DNA of 8,275 nucleotides from contig NATJ01000084.1 of assembly GCA_002085305.1 (NCBI GenBank), positions 1 to 8,275 on the forward strand, in the 5' to 3' direction. This document shows positions 5,577-8,275 of the stretch, piece by piece. The translations under genes and the position numbers were made by a program. The DNA comes from Epsilonproteobacteria bacterium 4484_65. Lineage in GTDB: Bacteria; Campylobacterota; Campylobacteria; Campylobacterales; Sulfurovaceae. Within the stretch, counting starts at the first letter, position 1. Each line of letters opens with the position of its first letter. Under the pieces are notes generated by a model that saw nothing but the letters and a program-made list of their open reading frames with translations, made no database searches and was not told the origin of the DNA.

Positions 5577-5930
5577 TTACGCAGGATCAATATCTCTCTT
5601 CTTTTGATTCTCAACGAGTTCACTTAAAAATGTTTCAAGTGAATAGCGTTGTCTGTACTCAGGGATCATAATATGGATCAGAATATCACCCAGGTCAGCC
5701 ACGACCCACTCATCACTCATATCTGAAGCAAGAAATGCATCACCTTGTGCTTTTAACTCTTTTTTAAGATGCTCAGCCAGTGCAATGGTATGTTTTGTGT
5801 TAAGTGAGTTTGCGATCACTACACGTTTAGCGATGTAATCAGCATCTTCAAGGTTAAATACCTCTATCTCTTCAGCTTTTTTATCGTCAAGTATTTTTAC
5901 GATATTCTCTATTCTTTCTTCTATTGTCAT
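5577..5930 (-). CDS. rsfS: Ribosomal silencing factor RsfS (Iojap family)
   Basis: Binds ribosomal protein uL14 on the large subunit and blocks joining of the subunits, lowering translation when nutrients are short. The 117-residue length is typical. Seen: the family pattern in order, an N-terminal helix (IEERIENIVKILDDKKAEEIEVFNL), then YIAKRVVIANSLNTKHTIALAEHLKKEL, and the C-terminal core SDEWVVADLGDILIHIMIPEYRQRYSLETF. The W-VVADLGDI-IHI segment is the strongest family marker. The start ATG overlaps the nadD stop (ATGA, bases 5930-5927 on the - strand), so the two are probably translationally coupled. The nadD-rsfS pairing is common in bacteria. The gene is convergent with the membrane-protein gene, 82 bases away. 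Confidence 0.93.
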   Translation of the reverse strand: MTIEERIENIVKILDDKKAEEIEVFNLEDADYIAKRVVIANSLNTKHTIALAEHLKKELKAQGDAFLASDMSDEWVVADLGDILIHIMIPEYRQRYSLETFLSELVENQKKRDIDPA

Positions 5931-6493
5931 TTACTTTTGTCCTTTATTATCTCTTTAACCGAGTGTTGAATTTTTTTGTCAACATAGTGTAAATCTTTTG
6001 CAGCTCTTATATCTGTTGAACTCATTGGTGCATCAAGTACTAAGATTTTCCATTCTCGAAGACTTTTAGTCTCCAGAGGATGCTTTTCTCTTGTAACGAT
6101 AACCCATATAATATGGGCATTGAGCCATTCAAAGTTGTGCCACTTTGTCAATGTTGACAAATTGTCAGAACCGATGATGAGATATTTGACATCATAGACT
6201 ATGTTGAAATGTTTTATACTCTGTGCGGTAGTCGTACTTTTACCCTCTTTTATCTCATAATCATCTACGATAACATTGGGAATGTCATCAAAAAGTATAT
6301 GACACCATGCTAAACGCTGTTCAGCATTTGCCAGTGAAGACGTTTTAAAAGGGTTTAAGTAGGCTGGTACGACAAGCAATTTATCGATATCTAAACTTTT
6401 TATCGCCTTTTCAACGATACGTTGATGTCCTAGGTGTGGAGGGTCGAAACTCCCACCAAACATTGCAACCACCTGCTTGCCTTCTTTAACCAA
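5927..6493 (-). CDS. nadD: Nicotinate-nucleotide adenylyltransferase
   Basis: Transfers AMP from ATP to nicotinate mononucleotide, giving deamido-NAD, in NAD synthesis; cytoplasmic. Seen in 188 residues: the nucleotidyltransferase signature GGSFDPPHLGH (13-23) with its HxGH-type histidines, the basic/aromatic stretch VPAYLNPFKTS, STTTAQSI, IIGSDNLSTLTKWHNFEWL, and the closing SSTDIR motif (ISSTxxR type) that binds ATP phosphates. Length is near the usual 190-215. The start is a TTG (6493-6491 on the - strand), chosen because GAGG (6504-6501) lies 7 bases upstream; the next in-frame ATG (codon 11) would cut off the first beta strand. It is divergent from gap, 91 bases away, and its stop overlaps the rsfS start. 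C. jejuni, from memory, has the same gap-nadD-rsfS arrangement. Confidence 0.94.
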   Translation of the reverse strand: MVKEGKQVVAMFGGSFDPPHLGHQRIVEKAIKSLDIDKLLVVPAYLNPFKTSSLANAEQRLAWCHILFDDIPNVIVDDYEIKEGKSTTTAQSIKHFNIVYDVKYLIIGSDNLSTLTKWHNFEWLNAHIIWVIVTREKHPLETKSLREWKILVLDAPMSSTDIRAAKDLHYVDKKIQHSVKEIIKDKSK

Positions 6494-6524
6494 AAGATAA
6501 CCTCATTTAGTGTAAACTTGTGTA

Positions 6525-6533
6525 ATTTTAGCA
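6525..6533 (-). promoter_or_regulatory. Putative extended -10 promoter for nadD-rsfS
   Basis: Read on the - strand, TGCTAAAAT (6533 down to 6525) is an extended -10 element: TG, one base, then TAAAAT. It follows a T-run, lies about 32 bases before the TTG start and would give a leader of roughly 25 bases with the GAGG binding site inside it. No convincing -35 is seen. Confidence 0.5.
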
Positions 6534-6573
6534 TAAAAACGCTTCTATGTAGTTAGGAATATTTTTAAATCAT

Positions 6574-6581
6574 AAGGGGAG
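6574..6581 (+). promoter_or_regulatory. Strong ribosome binding site for gap
   Basis: AAGGGGAG lies 3 bases before the gap ATG. The identical 8-base motif (7576-7583) lies 3 bases before the second ATG at the pgk start, which helps fix that start. No clear -10 for gap was found in 6494-6573; TATTTT at 6560 is a weak candidate. Confidence 0.75.
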
Positions 6582-6584
6582 AAA

Positions 6585-7577
6585 ATGGCTGTAAAAGTAG
6601 CAATTAACGGGCTTGGAAGGATCGGTAGATGTGTCGCACGTATCATAGCAGATAGAGACGATGTTGAACTGGTGGTAGTGAATGCAAGTGGTACACCGGA
6701 AATGTTGGAGTACAATGTGAAATATGACTCTGTACACGGTACACGTAAAGATGTAAAGGTGAGTGAGGGGTACTTAAACATTGGAAAAGACAAGGCAAAG
6801 ATCCTTACAGAGCGAGACCCTGCAAAATTGAATTTTTCTGACTATGGTGCTGAAGTTGTTTTGGAATGTACAGGTGCCTTCCTAACACAAGAGAGTGTAC
6901 AACCTTATATCGATAATGGTGTAAAAAAAGTTGTCTTCTCTGCACCGGCTAAAGATGATACAGCCACTTTTGTGATCGGTGCAAATGAAGAGGAGTATGC
7001 CGGTCAAGCGATCGTTTCAAATGCAAGTTGTACTACCAACGGTCTGGCTCCCGTAGCAAAAGTCCTTGATGATGTATTTGGTATAGAGAGCGGTTTAATG
7101 ACTACGATCCACTCTTATACTGCTTCTCAACCTATCTTGGATACTAAACATAAAAAAGATCCAAGAAAAGGACGTTCAGGGGCAGTGAACCTTGTGCCAA
7201 CGACTACAGGTGCAGCCAAAGCCATCGCAAAAGTATTGCCAAGCCTTGCAGGTAAACTCAATGGTCAGGCCATTAGAGTACCTACGCCGGATGTTTCTAT
7301 GGTGGACTTGACGGTTACATTAAAGAATGATGCAACCTTGGATGAGGTGAAAGCAGCGTTTAAAACTGCCAGTGAAGGTTCTCATAAAGGTATCTTGGGT
7401 GTAGATGAAGAGTATAGGGTTTCTCAAGATTTTGTAGGGGAAGAGCTTAGTACAGTAGTTGCCATGGATACTATCCAAGTCATTGGCGGCAATATGGTCA
7501 AAGTGCTTTCATGGTATGACAATGAGTGGGGATACTCATGCCGTTTGGTAGATATGGCTGTACACATTAGCAAATAA
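6585..7577 (+). CDS. gap: Type I glyceraldehyde-3-phosphate dehydrogenase
   Basis: Interconverts glyceraldehyde 3-phosphate and 1,3-bisphosphoglycerate with NAD(P), in glycolysis or, in autotrophs, gluconeogenesis. Seen in 330 residues (normal length): Rossmann motif INGLGRIGR (7-15), catalytic Cys149 in SNASCTTN, His176 in IHSY, phosphate-binding TTTGAAKA (207-214) and RVPTPDVSMVDL (231-242), and WYDNEWGYS near the end. The position that selects NAD is unusual: after the second strand the sequence is VNASGTPEML, whereas NAD-specific enzymes have Asn-Asp (E. coli INDLLD). Asn-Ala-Ser is also what B. subtilis GapB, which prefers NADP, has, as recalled. The residue aligned with Pro188 of NAD enzymes appears to be Lys. 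This suggests NADP or dual use; it is an inference. A strong ribosome binding site precedes the ATG. The gene forms an operon with pgk, whose start is 9 bases after its stop. Confidence 0.97.
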   Translation: MAVKVAINGLGRIGRCVARIIADRDDVELVVVNASGTPEMLEYNVKYDSVHGTRKDVKVSEGYLNIGKDKAKILTERDPAKLNFSDYGAEVVLECTGAFLTQESVQPYIDNGVKKVVFSAPAKDDTATFVIGANEEEYAGQAIVSNASCTTNGLAPVAKVLDDVFGIESGLMTTIHSYTASQPILDTKHKKDPRKGRSGAVNLVPTTTGAAKAIAKVLPSLAGKLNGQAIRVPTPDVSMVDLTVTLKNDATLDEVKAAFKTASEGSHKGILGVDEEYRVSQDFVGEELSTVVAMDTIQVIGGNMVKVLSWYDNEWGYSCRLVDMAVHISK

Positions 7578-7586
7578 GGGGAGATG

Positions 7587-8275
7587 ATGAAAACAATTAA
7601 AGATCTAGATATAACAGGTAAGAGGGTATTTATACGTTGTGATTTTAATGTACCGGTAGATAGTGATGGCAATATTTCAGACGATAGAAGAATTCGTGCT
7701 GCTTTACCAACGATCCGCTACTGTCTTGAACGTGATTGTAAAGTGATTTTGGCATCACACTATGGTCGACCTGAAGCAGGTAAATTTGAAAAAGAGTACT
7801 CTTTGGCTATTGTGCTTACCAGATTACAGGCGCTTTTAAAACTTGCTTCAAGTATCCAACTGGCAAACGATGTTGTAGGTGACGATGCTAAAGCAAAAGC
7901 AGCCTCTTTGGAAGCAGGTGATGTTCTATTGCTTGAAAACCTTCGTTATGAAGCCGGGGAGACAGCAAACGATGAAGCATTTGCAAAAGAGTTGGCCAGT
8001 TTTGCTGATGTGTATATCAATGATGCTTTTGGTGCATGCCATAGAAAACATGCCTCTATTTATGCAATGACCAAAGAGTTTGACCATGAACATAAAGCAG
8101 CAGGTTTCTTAATGAATAAAGAGGTGACTTTCTTCCATAAAGTCATTGAAGAGCCTATTCGTCCTTTTGTTGCTATTGTAGGGGGAAGTAAGGTTTCAGG
8201 TAAACTAAAGGCTTTGACCAATCTCATTAAAAAGGTTGATAAAATCATCATTGGGGGAGGTATGGCATTTACTTT
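7587..8275 (+). CDS. pgk: Phosphoglycerate kinase, 3' end outside window
   Basis: Transfers phosphate between 1,3-bisphosphoglycerate and ADP, the step next to GAPDH; cytoplasmic. The frame was translated by hand and is open from 7587 to the window end: 229 codons, a little over half of the usual 390-420. Seen: [12 protein letters not shown] with the substrate-binding arginine and asparagine, [19 protein letters not shown] (usually SHLGRP), [28 protein letters not shown], and VGGSKVSGK, ending in the glycine-rich IIGGGMAFT. The SHYGRP tyrosine is a mild departure from the usual leucine. Two tandem ATGs occur (7584, 7587); the second is chosen because AAGGGGAG then has the same 3-base spacing as in gap. 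The binding site overlaps the gap stop, so the two are co-transcribed. tpiA would be expected next by analogy with C. jejuni. Confidence 0.96.
   Translation, partial: MKTIKDLDITGKRVFIRCDFNVPVDSDGNISDDRRIRAALPTIRYCLERDCKVILASHYGRPEAGKFEKEYSLAIVLTRLQALLKLASSIQLANDVVGDDAKAKAASLEAGDVLLLENLRYEAGETANDEAFAKELASFADVYINDAFGACHRKHASIYAMTKEFDHEHKAAGFLMNKEVTFFHKVIEEPIRPFVAIVGGSKVSGKLKALTNLIKKVDKIIIGGGMAFT

Overview
The window looks like the chromosome of a free-living member of the Campylobacterota (the former Epsilonproteobacteria), probably of the Sulfurovum/Sulfurimonas type. This is inferred from three things: the AT-rich, tightly packed genes, the protein sequences, and gene order. From memory, Campylobacter jejuni has the order 'highly acidic protein'-gmk-tatA-argS in one place (Cj1178c to Cj1175c) and pgk-gapA-nadD-rsfS in another (Cj1402c to Cj1405). 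Here the two blocks lie side by side. No database search was run.

Layout. (1) Bases 1-1479 are the end of what looks like a polysaccharide locus: the C-terminal kinase domain of a tyrosine autokinase (5' end outside the window), overlapping by 4 bases a PHP-type tyrosine phosphatase of the CpsB/YwqE family. The two form a phosphorylation/dephosphorylation pair acting on a tyrosine-rich tail. (2) Bases 1522-5071 are a + strand housekeeping run: a highly acidic protein with a degenerate receiver-like domain, gmk, tatA and argS. (3) Bases 5168-5494 hold a small four-helix membrane protein I do not recognise. (4) Bases 5577-6493 on the - strand are nadD and rsfS, overlapping by 4 bases and convergent with the membrane protein. 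(5) Bases 6585-8275 on the + strand are gap and the first part of pgk (3' end outside the window), divergent from nadD. All gene-free stretches are under 100 bases. They hold putative promoters, perfect hairpins and one imperfect dyad; no tRNA, rRNA, CRISPR array or insertion sequence was seen.

This is mostly ordinary core genome and I do not see a new defence or mobile system. The points most worth a second look are: a guanylate kinase that seems to lack a clean block of 14 residues containing a conserved arginine; a five-copy in-frame hexanucleotide repeat that sets the number of tyrosines in the kinase tail; a triplicated basic/aromatic motif at the N-terminus of the partner phosphatase; a 'highly acidic protein' that appears to be a decayed receiver domain fused to opposite-charge blocks; and a GAPDH whose cofactor-specificity position reads Asn-Ala-Ser, as in NADP-preferring enzymes.
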